Positions 34,775 through 47,170 are shown, numbered from the stretch's first letter. The stretch: 64,000 nt of DNA from Fragum whitleyi (GCA_948146395.1 OX411544.1:40283419-40347418), one strand, 5' to 3'. Numbers and translations are program-made. Notes: generated by a model from the sequence alone, not told the origin.

Positions 34775-35440
34775 ATTAAAGTTACGTGGGAAATGAAATT
34801 ATGATTAAACAAGCAAATAAAACTAAGTAAGCTAATATTTCCTATCAATCAAGTAATACCCTTGTGGAATGACAATTATAAATGCATATGACGCCCTTTT
34901 AGTAAATAATAATATTGCCAACAAAGGCTCAAAAAGTTGTAATGACACGCCCTTAAATGGGAAAATGGCGTGAAGAAGTATATTCCAATCGAGTTAAATG
35001 TAAAACTAGTAAAATTACTTCTTAAATGAATTTACAACTATACAATCTCAAAGCTAAAAATGTTAATATTTCCAATCGAAAAAGTATAACCCATGTGGAA
35101 TGACAATTATAATTGCTTATGACGCCTTTCCTAGTAATTAATATTGTCAACATGGGTCCCAATAGTTGTAAGGCCACGCACTCAAATTGGTATGGCGTGA
35201 AGAAGTAAATCACTCTCGAGTTTAAATGTAAAACCAGTAAAGATACGTAAGAAATGCATTCATGCTTATACAATCAAATAAATCTAAAAAGGTTAATATT
35301 TCCAGTCGATAAAGTATAACCCATGTGGAATGGCTGATGTAATTGCGTTTGACGCCTTACAGTAAATAATATTGCCAAAATGGGTCCCAAAAATTGTAAG
35401 GACACGAGCCCAAATGGGTAAAAAGCGTGAAGAAGTAAAT
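34775..35440 (+). repeat. ~230 bp tandem repeat, about three units
   Basis: Units starting near 34775, 35015 and 35240 share AATATTTCC.ATCGA.AAAGTA, ACCCATGTGGAATGAC, TTATGACGCC, CACGC.C..AATGGG and GGCGTGAAGAAGTA. Divergence between units is considerable, so the array is old. Confidence 0.85.
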
Positions 35441-36432
35441 CACTCTCAAAATGGTTGACCGAAGCATAGCAAGTCAACAAATAAAAGCATCTGTAATGCT
35501 AAATACAGTTACCAACATATATATAAATAAGTGCCATGTATAGCACAGGTCGAATATAGGCTCAAACTGGCCTTAAAATGATCGACATGTAAAAAAGCAC
35601 AGGATAACCCTTATACAGGTATCAACTGGCATAAAATATATAATAATGTAAATAGTGCACAGCAAAACCTTTTTTTTTTTAAAAAAAGGCATGAACTGGC
35701 AAACATGTCGTCATATATATAAAAAGTTGTATAAATATACAACAAATAATAAATACTGTCGTATGAAATATACGAAACAGCAACGTGCATCAAAAATAGG
35801 AAATTATACATATCTTTGAGTATTTCTTGCTCTAACTTTCATCACAGCCACAATCGCAGCCCGTATGATATATTAATGCCATGTTGCCTCATACAAACAG
35901 GTGGACACCATCAGCAGCGAGCGTTCGGGCCCTGGCAGATTCGAACCTAATTCATTTCGTTGCCAAAAGTTGATGGACATATGGCTTGCAATTTTAGCCA
36001 TTAGGCGTCGATTCAGCTGCTCAACTCTTCCATTGAACCATAACGAATCAACCAGAAATCGTATCCTAGTTCGAGAAGCACTTCTATAAATCACCGGAAA
36101 CAATAAATCACGTCAGTAACATTCAAATCGTGCACTAAGACATGTTCTGGTTTCTCTTTTGTCTCTGCCTCTTTGTCCACCGATAGCCAAAGATGCTAAA
36201 TATCATTGGTTCCAGCAAAACACATTACGTAATCAAGTATGAAGTCCATAGCTTCCATGAACCGAAAAGTCGGACAATAGTCGCCCCGGAAATCCACTGT
36301 ATTGAACATAATTATTCCCGTTGTGATGCTAAATTCAAATCGAATTCAAAGTCTGGGTTACTCAGTATCAAATCCTCCGAATGCGCACAAAACAGTGTCA
36401 AAATAGCTGTATTTTATGTACTCTGTCCGACA
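35441..36432. other. Intron 1 stretch; weak tRNA-like words
   Basis: A second short decayed repeat of ~50 bases (GCATAAACTGGC-like words) runs through 35520-35720. On the minus strand ATGGTTCAATGGAAGAG (about 36030) and TTAGGTTCGAATCTG (about 35945) resemble A and B boxes but are about 90 bases apart. No exon seen. Confidence 0.35.
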
Positions 36433-36929
36433 TAATAACATCGTTTTTAAAACAAATCCGACAAAAGCATCAAAACAATAGGTTATTTTGTCCCGAGCGC
36501 ATATCGCAAACTAACAGGTAGATGCATTGCAGCTAGTATATTAGACTGGCTGCCGTCCCACTGATCTGAAGTATTGTGAAAAAATAAGCAAAATTCAACT
36601 AGAGAAAGAAAATTTCTTATCAGCTTATATTCTCTGACTGGTCGATCAGTGGGACTGGTAAACTCTGCAGAGCCCATGTACTGGTTTACAGTTAGAAGGT
36701 TATTCAAGGGTCAATATAGGGACATGGAATGTCTTACAATAATAAGATTGTTATCACTTTCTGGTCTGATTTTCTATTTTCTATTGGATTATTTAATCTG
36801 TAAGGTCATCTTGATGAAAAATTCTAGACAGGGCTCTAGGAAGGAAATACTTGATTTGCTGACTACCTAGAATATTTTACCAGGACTTTGATTTGAATTA
36901 TAATTAAATATTAACTAGATTCAAACAAA

Positions 36930-37222
36930 CAAGATGTGTTTGTGAAACACTAATGCCCCCGTAACAGCAATTTTTTTCAAAGTTTGACCTTGACAGATGA
37001 CCTTGACCTTGTCACATGACCTTGACTTTGGTACCAGTGGATGCAGATCATTGAGATCTATCATCATGCCAAATTTGAGCTTTGTATGTCAAATACTTTT
37101 GGAGAAAAGGCAAAGGTTAAGTTTTCGGACAGACGGATGGACAGACGGCCAGACAGACGGCCAGACAGACAGACGGACATGAGTTAAACAATATGCCCCC
37201 GATCTCTCGATACGGGGGCATA
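36930..37222 (-). mobile_element. Complete small pearl-like unit, ATGCCCCCG type
   Basis: Read on the minus strand: TTTTTATGCCCCCGTATCGA forming a hairpin with TCGGGGGCAT, then a GTCTGTCC microsatellite, a short core of GGTCAAGGTCAAGGTCA words, GGGGGCATTAGTG, and the 3' end GTGTTTCACAAACAC hairpin followed by ATCTTGTTT. The same 5' block opens the copy at 5884. Confidence 0.85.
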
Positions 37223-37929
37223 AAAATAATAAAATCAAAATAATAATAATAATAAATATAACCAGAGCTTTCACAGAAAGTGGGTCCATGTCATGGAAAA
37301 TAACATTTTGAGAATATGTTTTTTTTTTAATAAAACAGTCTGACCCAGGTGAAAATAAACCTGAAGGGATCATCTGGCATGAAGGTCTGAAGACTTCTCA
37401 ATATATGTGAAATTTATTATGCAATGAGAGAAGCATGTTATTTCAATCTAAGGAGCAGTTATCAAAATTAATGACATCTCTATTAACATACAAATTAATA
37501 GTAGATGACATTAAAAGCATTTCGGCCTTTTACGCAAGTGTTTGTACAAAGTAGGAAACCAAGATTTTAACATTTCACTAACATGTTCATGTTAAACTTT
37601 GGACAGAGAAATCTCAAAAAATACCAATACAATATTCTTAAAGTTTCGATTTCTGGAATTGTTGTGATATCAGGCTTGTAAGATTTAAAACGACAACTAG
37701 AAAAGCAGCCATCAAATATATTTGTAATAAAAATGATGAAAAACACCCAAAATATGACTCTGCTGAGTACCAACTAAAATTAAATTCCCCAAATAGAAAT
37801 GCCATCAAAGGACAAAAGAATTACAAAAATGGTAAAAACTATAACAATATGATATGTACATCTCTGATTGATATCAAGTCTATTCTGACAATTGTTCTAA
37901 CTCGCTCGAAGTCACTAGAGTCTTTTGCT

Positions 37930-38280
37930 TAAAAGTCCCCGTCTGTGTTCATGAACATTTTCCAAACGCAAAACAATGATCAAAGACGACTATGTACACA
38001 AAAACTAGACTTTTATTCTCAAAGATAAGTTTGTATTTGTCATTCCATTATTCGGTTATGTAAATGATTATGACGCGATGATCTTATTATAGGCCTAACT
38101 TGATTAATATTTATGACCCGCAACATTTCGAACTCCAATTTGAATACCACTCATATACCGCTTTTACACGTAGGGGTATTTCATGTGACCAAAATAACAT
38201 TTACATATTTTACTTTATACAGCAGATCATGTGTTTCACAAAAAGCCGCCGTTTGTCGTTTAGTTTGTAATTTTATGTGA
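37930..38280. repeat. Dispersed repeat, inverted copy at 49970-50285
   Basis: Shared words in opposite orientation: GTACACAAAAACTAGACTTT, GGCCTAACTTGAT.AATATTTA, CAACATTTCG and AAGCCG(C)CGTTTGTCG. No termini were defined. Confidence 0.7.
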
Positions 38281-38483
38281 CTCATCTTTCATAATACTAA
38301 TTCAAGAAAAAATTTTCAAAGAATATTCATGATAGAGCGATTTGTTTACTCTGAACGCGGACTGTTGCTTTAAGTACTTTTTAAAAGCAATGCATTTGCA
38401 TGGTAACCAATAGAAATAACATTACTCTAACAACATTTTTGTATAGAACTAAAGGCACTACTAGATGCAGCATGCATAACATT

Positions 38484-39819
38484 TTTAGCTCACCTGAGCA
38501 CGAAGTGCTCAAGGTGAGCTTTTGGGGTTACTTGATGTCCGTCGTCCGTCGTCCGTCGTCCATCGTCCGTCGTGCGTCGTGCGTCGTCCGTCGTCAACAT
38601 TTACCTTGTGGACACTCTAGAGGCCATATTTTTAGCCCAATCAACCCCAAAATTGGTCAGAATGATCATCTTGATAAAATCTTGGACAAGTTCGAAATTA
38701 GGTCAAGTGGGGTCAAAAACTAGGTCACAGGGTCAAATCTTAGAAAAACCTTGTGGACACTCTAGAGGCCATATTTTTAGCACAATCAACCTGAAAATTG
38801 GTCAGAATGATCATCTTGATGAAATCTTGGACAAGTTCGAAATTGGGTCAAGTGGGGTCAAAAACTAGGTCACAGGGTCAAATCTTAGAAAAACCTTGTG
38901 GACACTCTAGAGGCCATATTTTTAGCCCAATCAACCTGAAAATTGATAAGAATGATTATCTTGATGAAATCTCGGACAAGTTCGAAATTGGGTCAAGTGG
39001 GGTCAAAAACTAGGTCACAGGGTCAAATCTTAGAAAAAACCTTGTGGACACTCTCGAGGCCATATTTTTAGTCCAATCAACCTGAAAATTGATTAGAATG
39101 ATTATCTTGATGAAAGCTCGGACAAGTTCGAAATTGGGTCAAGTGGGGTCAAAAGCTAGGTCACGGGGTCAAATCTTAGAAATATCTTGTGGACACTCTA
39201 GAGGCCATATTTTTAGCCCAGTCAACCTGAAAATTGGACAGAATGATTATCTTAGTGAAATCTCGGACAAGTTCGAAATTGGGTCAAGTGGGGTCAAAAA
39301 CTAGGTCACAAGGTCAAATCTTAGAAAAACCTTGTGGACACTCTAGCAGCCATATTTTTAGCCCAATCAACCTGAAATTTGGTCAGAATGATTATCTTGA
39401 TGAAATCTTGGACAAGTTCGAAATTGGGTCAAGTGGGGTCAAAAACTAGGTCACGGGGTCAAATATTAGAAAAACCTTGTGGACACTTTAGAGGCCATAT
39501 TTATAGCCCAATCAACCTAAAAATTGGTCAGAATGATTATCTTGATGAAATCTCGGATAAGTTCGAAATTGGGTCAAGTGGGGTCAAAAACTAGGTCACA
39601 GGGTCAAATCTTAGAAAAACCTTGTGGACACTCTAGAGGCCATATTTATAGCCCAATCAACCTGAAAATTGGTTAGGATGATTATCTTGATGAAATCTCG
39701 GACAAGTTGAAATTGGGTCAAGTGGGGTCAAAAACTAGGTCAGGGGGTCAAATCGTAGAAAAACATTTTAAGATTGTTAATTCAGGTGAGCGATTAAGGG
39801 CCACTATGGCCCTCTTGTT
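38484..39819 (+). mobile_element. Complete pearl-like unit with 145 bp satellite
   Basis: 5' TTTTTAGCTCACCTGAGCAC hairpins with GTGCTCAAGGTGAGC; CGTCCGTCGTGCGTCG microsatellite at 38538-38595; then eight 145 bp units (first about 38603) marked by CTTGTGGACACTCTAGAGG, GTCAAGTGGGGTCAAAAACT and AGGTCACAGGGTCAAAT. The 3' end is CAGGTGAGCGATTAAGGGCC hairpinning with TATGGCCC, then TCTTGTTA. Units are 90% or more alike. Because 145 is not a multiple of three the open frames shift from unit to unit, so the serial 71-residue frames are not proteins. Confidence 0.95.
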
Positions 39820-41496
39820 ATCGTATATACTATTGATGCTTCAAGCCTCAGGTCAGATTTACTTGGTACATTTCTTTCATATAGAAACTATACATGTATA
39901 ATTACTAATAGTCACAGACACTGATACCCCAGCAAATAATTCTATGAACCCAAACAACCTTTTTGGAATGATCTAGTACTAACCAAAGGGAATATCTGTA
40001 CAAAGTGATTTTGAAACCCAATCATGTCATAAATGAAGAAAACATGCTGGAGACTAGCCTTATCGTTTGACGTTCAACCGTGACGTTAGAATTGGGCGTA
40101 TCCAAACAATTTATTCCAATGACACAAGGGCGAAAACTGTGCCAAATTATTTTGCAATCAATATTGCAGTCGATTCATAAAAATCATTGAGATATGCCCC
40201 ATACAAGACCAATTTTGTTGCTTGACCTTGACATGTGACCTTAACCTTAGGTGTTTCCAAACATACACATATGTACTCATTAAAGAAAGCAACTATGCCA
40301 TAAATGTAGGAAATATTATCATGGCAAGACTAATTTCCTTTTTAGATATAATATGAAAACAAGTTACGTGACATGAACGCCCTTTTATTACTGTGATGCA
40401 GCAAAGTATTACCAACATGACAAAATGCCAAAAGTCTCAAGAAAAGAAACATTCTGTAGGTTTCACACAAATTTATGCATAAATGAGATAGGGGTTTTGT
40501 TTTCAAGAATTTTGACATGAAGGTCAAATACTTATGTGAAACAACATAATCAATAAACAGAGAAAATGCTCAAAGTTTATAATTTTAAGAAGGAACATTC
40601 TTTGAAAGTTTCATGCAAAAGCATGCAAACAGGTACGAGGAGCTGAACTTTCAAAAATTTGAGATGTTGTTCCCTTTCTCTGTGTTGCAGCAAAATTTCA
40701 CCAGAAATGGTGAAAATACACAAAGATAATATGATGAATATTCAAACATTGATGAAAGTCTATGTTTACAAGATTTTCCTCTTGGTTGAATACCATTATG
40801 ACCTTTGACTTATACTAAGTAGATATTAGCCAAGCCAATGCTAAAAATAGCAACAATAGAATTTATAAGCCGGTTGTCAACTTCTTCATCAGCAATGGTC
40901 ATAAGGAACCATCTATGATCAAGTCAAATTTGTAATCAATTCACAACTCATCATTTTCGAATTTACTCGAGGACAACATCTCAAAGATATGCCAAGGTCA
41001 TCTCTGTCAACTATCTCATACTTAAAATGAGAATTCAATGTAAGTCAGAGTAAGAGCACAACAACTCTATGAGTAATGCCAGATTAAGGCAGCGTGTATA
41101 CCCAATGGAAAGCTATGTTGCAAGTCCCTCTTGATTAAATCCCAAACCAATGTGTATGATCTGATGTTCTTTGGGTGCAATATATGTCCAATTTTTGAAT
41201 TTGAGGGTTGCCATATTTATGCGTTTGTAACTCTTCATTGCGTGTATTTACGTTATCATCACCTTGGTCAAAAATCAACAAATGGTGTACATTCATTTTA
41301 GAACAAATATTCTTCCGATCGTGATTTTAAAAGGGCTGTCGCAGGACAGCAAATCCCGACTATTCCCAGCGTAGGATAGCGCAGTCTCAATCAGGTTTTA
41401 AATAATCAATCTTGGCCAAAATTATTCTTTGACATTCACTTTTAAAACACCAACAGAAAAGCCAAAAATATTCTTTGTACTGTTGCAACTGGGATA
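39820..41496. other. Interior of the 6.3 kb element
   Basis: GACCTT words and faint degenerate repeats; no coding sequence or RNA gene recognised. Confidence 0.4.
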
Positions 41497-42190
41497 TTTT
41501 AAGCTCATCTGAGTACATTATGCTAAAGGTGGTTTTTGTAATTATTGAATGTCTGTTGACAGCCTTAGATAAAAATTTCTTCATAAGCACTCTAGATGCC
41601 CTAATATTGGCCATTCTTTATGAAACTTGATCAGGGAGTTGGTAAGGTCACAAAGATAAAACATATAGAAAATGGAAAGGTTCCATTGGCAAACATGGTA
41701 AAAGAAGCCTTTTTGAAAATATCCTTGTAAACACTTTAGAAGAGGGGGGGGGGGCACAATTTTGTCCCAAATCTCAATCAAACTTGGTCAGATTGTTTAT
41801 CCTGTCACAAGGATAGAATATCAAAAGTGGTAAGGTACCAATTGAAAACACCAGATAAGGAGAACGGTAATTTCTTTTTGAACACTGTAGAGGCCACAAT
41901 ATTGGTTCAATATCTATGATTCTAAATCATAATATTTTGTAGGTCACATGGATGAACCCTTATGAAAATTGGGAGGTTGCATTGAAAAGAGTGGGATGGA
42001 GGCCTGAACGATAATATCTTTGTTAACACTCTAAGGGCCACAATTTAGTTCAATCTGCATGCAACTTGTTTAGATTTTTCTGCTCAAATGCAAGTCCCCG
42101 ATTAAACATGGGAAGGATCCTTTAAAAACAAGGGTAATGGGCCTTCATGACAATTTCCTTATCTGCTCAACAGGCCTAATTTTTTATGAT
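41497..42190 (+). mobile_element. Old pearl-like unit
   Basis: TTTTAAGCTCATCTGAGTAC is a decayed 5' block; four degenerate units follow, marked by AGCACTCTAGATGCC, AACACTTTAGAAG, AACACTGTAGAGGCC and AACACTCTAAGGGCC, cognate with ACACTCTAGAGGCC of the 38484 unit. A G8 run is at 41745-41754. Confidence 0.65.
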
Positions 42191-43004
42191 TGTTACAATA
42201 CTCTTTAAAAAGAATTTAAACAACATATGTTTCAAATTCAAAAGTTGAACTTTAGTTGTCTGAAAAGAAGACACTTTAATATAAGTCTTTGATTGATTAA
42301 TATTTATAGATTTGATGTTTTAACAGGTATCTTTTACTTTGAATTCTGGTGAGCTATCTTGGTCTATTATGCTAGGTTTGTACTGTTTAGATTTCATTTC
42401 TTTTAAAGATGTTTATCAAATTGATAAAGTTTGAAATGCAACAGTCTGTCAAACCATTCAGTGATGACTGATTAACAGTGCTTACAGTACTTTGATTTCA
42501 TCAACTATTTTATTCTTTCTAAACTTTTTTCTGGCAATAGATATCTGACCAGGTACAGTCTGTGTTATTTGATAAGGGTCATTTAGGGGTCATAAGAGTT
42601 TCCACTAGGGTTGGCTTATCATTATCTTACATCAGTATAAAACTGTGACCTGACCGAGGGGTCAAATTCTTCCAGGAATTTCTGGGAGTAAGCTCTGCAG
42701 AGTTGACCAGGCTGTCAGTTTTTGTGAATATGGGAGGTAATTTGAAATAAAATAGTTACACATTAGTGGTCTACCTTATTAATTTTAAAACTAACTGACA
42801 GCCTGGGAGCCAGGCTACTAGTATATGATTGGTCGGTACCTCCCTTCTCCCTTAGCTACGCATCTCTTAGACACAATTCCTGCACACAAATCGTTTTATT
42901 TGCATAAAAATTCATTTATGTCGTCAAAAGAGCAGTCTTCAGACCACAATCTTACGATGAAACAATTTCAGTCGTGTATGTATTAGAAGATATCGTTGTT
43001 GTCT

Positions 43005-43232
43005 CGAGGTTATAAAACTTCAGGCTCAGGCTCCATTTTCTCAAATTTTAAATTGAAATAAATGGATGAAAATAGAAGATAATATTGATAAGTTTTCATT
43101 TATAACAACTTATCAATATTATCGTTTATGTAAATACATTAAGATGATTATTAAAACAGAATTACGGCTTAAATCTCAAATTGAAATTTGAGGAAATTTT
43201 GATTTGAGAATGAGAAAATTTTTATAACCTCG
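43005..43232. mobile_element. F3 family inverted-repeat element
   Basis: CGAGGTTATAAAAC faces TTTTTATAACCTCG; inside, GATAATATTGATAAG faces CTTATCAATATTATC. Related to 48406-48601. Confidence 0.75.
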
Positions 43233-44396
43233 GGCCCTGATTGTATTTACGACATCTCGGATAAAAGCATTAGATCAATCCTGCGTTCAGGAGGTCAGTT
43301 ATGTCATGCAGAACGCATGACTGGCCTCGTACATCGTTATAGGAGTGACCTCACTGGAATTAACTTCCAGAGGTCATTGTATGTAAATGTAGATCTTAAC
43401 GAAAAAATAGTCCGGCTTGAAAATGGCATTTTGAAGTGGAGAACAGTGATCCACGTGCATATTTATTTGATTTTTTGCTAGTTTTGCACCTCTTCTTTAA
43501 TATAATACTTGGCTCGATCTTTTTTGTGCACGATTTCCTTTCCGGGAGGACGGATGAGCGACGGCGGGCTTGCCCGAAGTAACTGTCCTCTTCATAGGTG
43601 GAAAAAAGACGGTTCCTTTATACTGGCTTGAATAGCCGAAAACTTAATCCAAAAAAAACCAGTTTTTTTAGTCTCAAAAGATCGAACAATGAATGTAGAT
43701 GAAGCACTGATGACGTAATATAAAAACGTGTTGTTTGGAATGCGCTGCAGCACCTAAAAGTTGAGCAATTTTATATAGAACAAAGAAGGCCAAAAATCGG
43801 GTGGGGTCTGACCTATAGAGGGGTCTTCTGGCAATTCAATCAACGGCCTTGCGCAAATTGATTTCCACCATTTCCTGTTATACAGGCCATACTTTAGAGG
43901 TTCTTAATTAAAACAAAAGGTTTATCTTTCAGCAATGTTAAACCCTTTCCTGTTTTACAAAATTTTGGACCTGGCCAAATTCAAGGTTTTGCAGATTAAA
44001 ATTTAAAGTGGATTTATTTTGAAAAATAACCATTCAGTAGGGTAGAAAATAGTGTGGAAAAAGAAGAAATTGCTTGTCAGAAGCAATTTCTTCTTTTTTT
44101 CACAATGTTTTCTCATCAAAAAATCACAGGCACGTAAAAAGCAGGGATAAAAGAGCAAAGGGTTAAAATGTTTAAATTGCAAAATAGTATGAATATTATT
44201 TCAGCCTTTGACTTTTCCTGGCAGCTAAGTGTGTGTAGTCTTAACATATTCTATTGCCAATTATATAAACACAGTAATACGCATATAAATAAAATAAAGA
44301 TAAGCAAGAGGGTTTGGCCACAAGTTTAAACAATCTAGGATAGGCCATTCCCTTCGTTAGCTATATGAAGTGCGTCAGTCTATTCGATACAGATAA
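43233..44396. other. Intron 1, no gene
   Basis: Includes a tight hairpin AAGAAGAAATTGCTT / AAGCAATTTCTTCTT at about 44061-44095 followed by a T run. Nothing else supported. Confidence 0.4.
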
Positions 44397-44828
44397 GAAA
44401 ACATAAAATCGACACTCAATCCGTTCGAAATCATTTTAATTCACTCATTCATTCATTTTTTTATTAAACAGTCACTCAAACAATTCGTTAAAACACTCAA
44501 ATATCACTATTCAAAACAGTTTAACAGATATATTCAAATCACAAAAAAGTCTAATACTGACTTGCTTGAATTTTGGGGCATCTGATCTGTTTTAAATGAT
44601 ATAGAATTCTATTTATATAATGTGTTTGTTTATTTTATAAAGGGGAGTAAAATATTTCGCTAATTGCGTTCATAATAAACGCAATCAGCGATATTATATC
44701 CCCACCCCCCCCCCCCCCACCACCCCTTTAAATTTGATTAAAAAAATAATCCATTCCACTCATTCAATTTCATTCCATTATATTCCAAAATCATTCACCT
44801 TGTCGATTTTACGACGTTCTTAAATCTT
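44397..44828. mobile_element. M1 family element with poly-C tract
   Basis: Decayed ends (AAAATCGACACTCAATCC; CTTGTCGATTTTACGACG); core GGGGAGTAAAATATTTCGCT facing AGCGATATTATATCCCC. A C-rich run at about 44701-44720 sits at the core edge, as do C runs in the copies at 55105 and 56603. Confidence 0.75.
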
Positions 44829-45057
44829 CACAATGTAAGGACGAGCTATTGTAACGTTTTTGCTCTTTCTCCTATGTGAGAGGTCTTTTTATATCTTATA
44901 ACTATATAATTATCCGTGTGACAACATCCCATATGATATTTTTTATGATATCACATAGTTATTTTTAGAACAATAATATCATGCAGTAATTTTTAGAAAC
45001 TTGCATTTCAGTTAGAAACATCTGCAAAAACAAGACAAAAAGGGTTATAAGATAAAT

Positions 45058-45205
45058 ATAATACGTACTAAGTGTATCGTATGAAAAAAAATATATAACT
45101 CGATCGTGAGAATTAATCATTGTCTCGGCAGAGCCTCGACAATGATCAATTCTCCCAACCTCGTTAGATATTTTTTTTCATACAAAACACTAAGTATGTA
45201 TTATA
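45058..45205. mobile_element. 150 bp inverted-repeat element
   Basis: TATAATACGTACTAAGTGTA, TCGTATGAAAAAAAATAT faces ATATTTTTTTTCATACAA, ACACTAAGTATGTATTATA; the middle GAGAATTAATCATTGTC faces GACAATGATCAATTCTC. Near-complete foldback. Confidence 0.85.
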
Positions 45206-45800
45206 TATTTCCTGGATTTGTCACTGCGCAGCCAATGTTGTTTTTACTCCAATTTTCCGTGTATGTTGCACATATATCACATTAAATGATTAAATTGTTA
45301 TTTAATTATTGTGATAACTTAAGTTTTTTTTATAATGAACGTTGCAAACGCTTTATCAACCCGTTGTAGGAATTTCTGGAATAACCCTCGGATATCAAAA
45401 AAATATTCCTCTGTTTTGATACGAAAAGCAAATGAGCGTCTATTTCTTAAGACGGACGCATTTTTGGTGATCTATGGTTTAATCGCTACATTCAGCTTAC
45501 ATGTAGACGACTACATTTTCGGTCTGGCTCCCCTCTTGGACAAATTCTGGTCCTGCGCTGACCAAATGGGGTTCGGGTGGCTGAAACGAACCCTTTTAAA
45601 ACCGAAGAACCATTATTTAGCCCCTTTTAAAACTGAAGCACCATTATTTCATAATTGTTCAGAAATTCGATAAATTCTATTTCTTTTCTAGGGAAATTAA
45701 CGGCCATTTGTGTTGTTTACTGGCACCCTGCGTCTTCGACTGTGGATCAGGGCTTTGCGAGGAACGTAGGTAAGCACAAAAACGGTATATTCTTTTTCAG

Positions 45801-45976
45801 GTATTTGATGTTCTTCGCCAAAGTAACCCAGACTTCGGAGACAAGCTCACCCCGGTAGAGACAGTGCTTGAAGACCCGAACCTTGGACTCTCCGATGACA
45901 TGTTTAATAAGCTGACTGAGGAAGTTTCAATCATTTTTCATGTTGCTGGGAACATTAAGTTTAATCCGCCATTGAG
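45801..45976 (+). CDS. FAR: FAR exon 2
   Basis: Acceptor TATTCTTTTTCAG at 45800, donor TTGAG|GTTGGT after 45976; 58 codons plus two bases (starts phase 0, ends phase 2). It encodes VFDVLRQSNPDFGDKLTPVE, then LGLSDDMFNKLTEEVSIIFH and VAGNIKFNPPL. This is the FAR region between the second Rossmann strand and helix 4: the LGLS turn and the FHVA(A)xxKFN strand that lines the cofactor site are both recognisable. Residues 94-151 of the joined protein. An open frame upstream (45335-45673) is unrelated to FAR and ends before the acceptor. Confidence 0.95.
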
Positions 45977-45994
45977 GTTGGTACAGTTAGTAAA

Positions 45995-46415
45995 ATGCTG
46001 AAATTAATAAGCCGAATTGTTTTGGAATGATTTTTTGAATGAAATTGAATGAGTGCGAGGATAGAAGTCTGGGTGAAATCGTTAAGGACGAACAAAATCT
46101 ATTACCTCCCTTAAAAAAATGCTTACAAGTACTGTGAATAGAGCCGTATTTTTTTCAAGAACCAGTCAATCAGACGCCAATCCATTATGTCAGTTTAATC
46201 ATTTCGAATTTTCGAGTTATATGTATTTTGAATGTAGCTGTTAATTTTATCCTTTTTTGTTGTTGTTGTTGTCGTTGTTGTTGTTGCTATTATTATGAGC
46301 GTTTTGAAGGTTTGAGGTAGTATTTAGAATGTATATATTTAGAGCGAGATTGAGCATTTACATTGGTTTTTATTTAGATGAATATCAATTTCACGATGTT
46401 TTTAGCTGCACCAGT
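45995..46415. mobile_element. M1 family, decayed
   Basis: TTGTTTTGGAATGATTTT, GAATGAAATTGAATGAGTGC and the right end CAATTTCACGATGTTTTTAGC; half the core palindrome is lost. A TTG/TTGTTG microsatellite is at 46256-46288. It begins 19 bp after the exon 2 donor. Confidence 0.7.
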
Positions 46416-46779
46416 TAAACAATATCAACCTTTTTTAATTGAAAACTCAATGAAAAGCTCAAGGAGGAATAGTTTGATTGATGATCTACATGAATTGGTT
46501 TATAATTATAATAACTCACTTTCATTTAAGAAGTGATTTTATCATGAAATGCACTTCTTGAATGATAACGCGTTAAATTATAGTACAAGGAAAGAATTCT
46601 CGACGCCGAATATGATTTATCATTTAGATTGATGACTTGTGAGGCTTTAAATACATATAAATAATTAAGCTTTAGAACTGGCTTTATTAACATTTAAACT
46701 ATAGATAATGTCCAGGCTATTTCAGCATTTAAATGGTTTAAACCGTTTTATTCTACATCGATTATGAAGCAAGTTCTTA

Positions 46780-46953
46780 CAATTTAGAATAATCCCTCTC
46801 GATTCTGCTTCCTGGAATGTCCACCAGTACTTGCGCCGAATGTGTGGGCCAACGGAGGAACCAAGATCGATAGCCGTTCTCGGGAATCGAATTCAGGACC
46901 TTTTGGTCAAGAGGTCCACGCTCTAGCTCTAGACCACGGACACCAAAAAGCAA
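46780..46953 (-). mobile_element. tRNA-like SINE relic, minus strand
   Basis: Minus strand GTCCGTGGTCTAGAGC (A box) and CTGAATTCGATTCCCGAG (B box) with ACCTCTTGACC between, near tRNA spacing; acceptor ends do not pair. Confidence 0.55.
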
Positions 46954-47118
46954 TAAAATCAAAATTCACTAATAATTTCAGAGCTTGTGCTACCTTTTTA
47001 AATTTGGGGGTCATTGACCCCTTGAACATAAAATTCTGGAGGTCAACACTGTTTTGGTAGGGGTCAAGAAAGAGCAAAACCTCAAAACTTATCAGTCCTT
47101 ATAGTAATTTATATAACT

Positions 47119-47170
47119 GAAACAACATAAACAATAAAGTGTAGACACACTTTATTGTTTATGTTGTTTC
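47119..47170. repeat. Perfect 24 bp stem, 4-base loop
   Basis: GAAACAACATAAACAATAAA-GTGT is exactly complementary to 47147-47170, loop AGAC (47143-47146). Located in FAR intron 2. Confidence 0.97.

Larger units (their letters stand above)
36542..42817. mobile_element. 6.3 kb element with 9 bp target duplication
   Basis: CTAGTATAT lies on both sides (36533-36541, 42818-42826). Ends TAGACTGGCTGCC and, complementary, GGGAGCCAGGCTA match 11 of 13, and each end contains its own small palindrome plus a subterminal CTGGT(A/C)AACTCTGCAGAG (36652-36668; complement at 42691-42709). Nine-base duplications with variable ends are typical of Mutator-like elements. No transposase frame survives; the interior holds pearl-like units at 36930, 38484 and 41497 and a repeat at 37930. 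The site without the element is preserved at 28533-28560. Confidence 0.78.

Noticed and set aside
35873..36103. Minus-strand tRNA-like element
   Set aside because: A-box and B-box words are about 90 bases apart and no stem pairs.
38572..39901. Series of ~71-residue open frames with repeating sequence, like a repeat protein
   Set aside because: They are successive 145 bp satellite units; the period is not a multiple of three, so the frame changes each unit, and the unit lies inside a pearl-like element.
44061..44100. GC-poor hairpin followed by a T run, like a bacterial terminator
   Set aside because: Eukaryotic intron; no adjacent transcription unit ends here.
47119..47170. microRNA precursor
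   Set aside because: Stem of 24 bp with a 4-base loop is too short; kept only as a hairpin.
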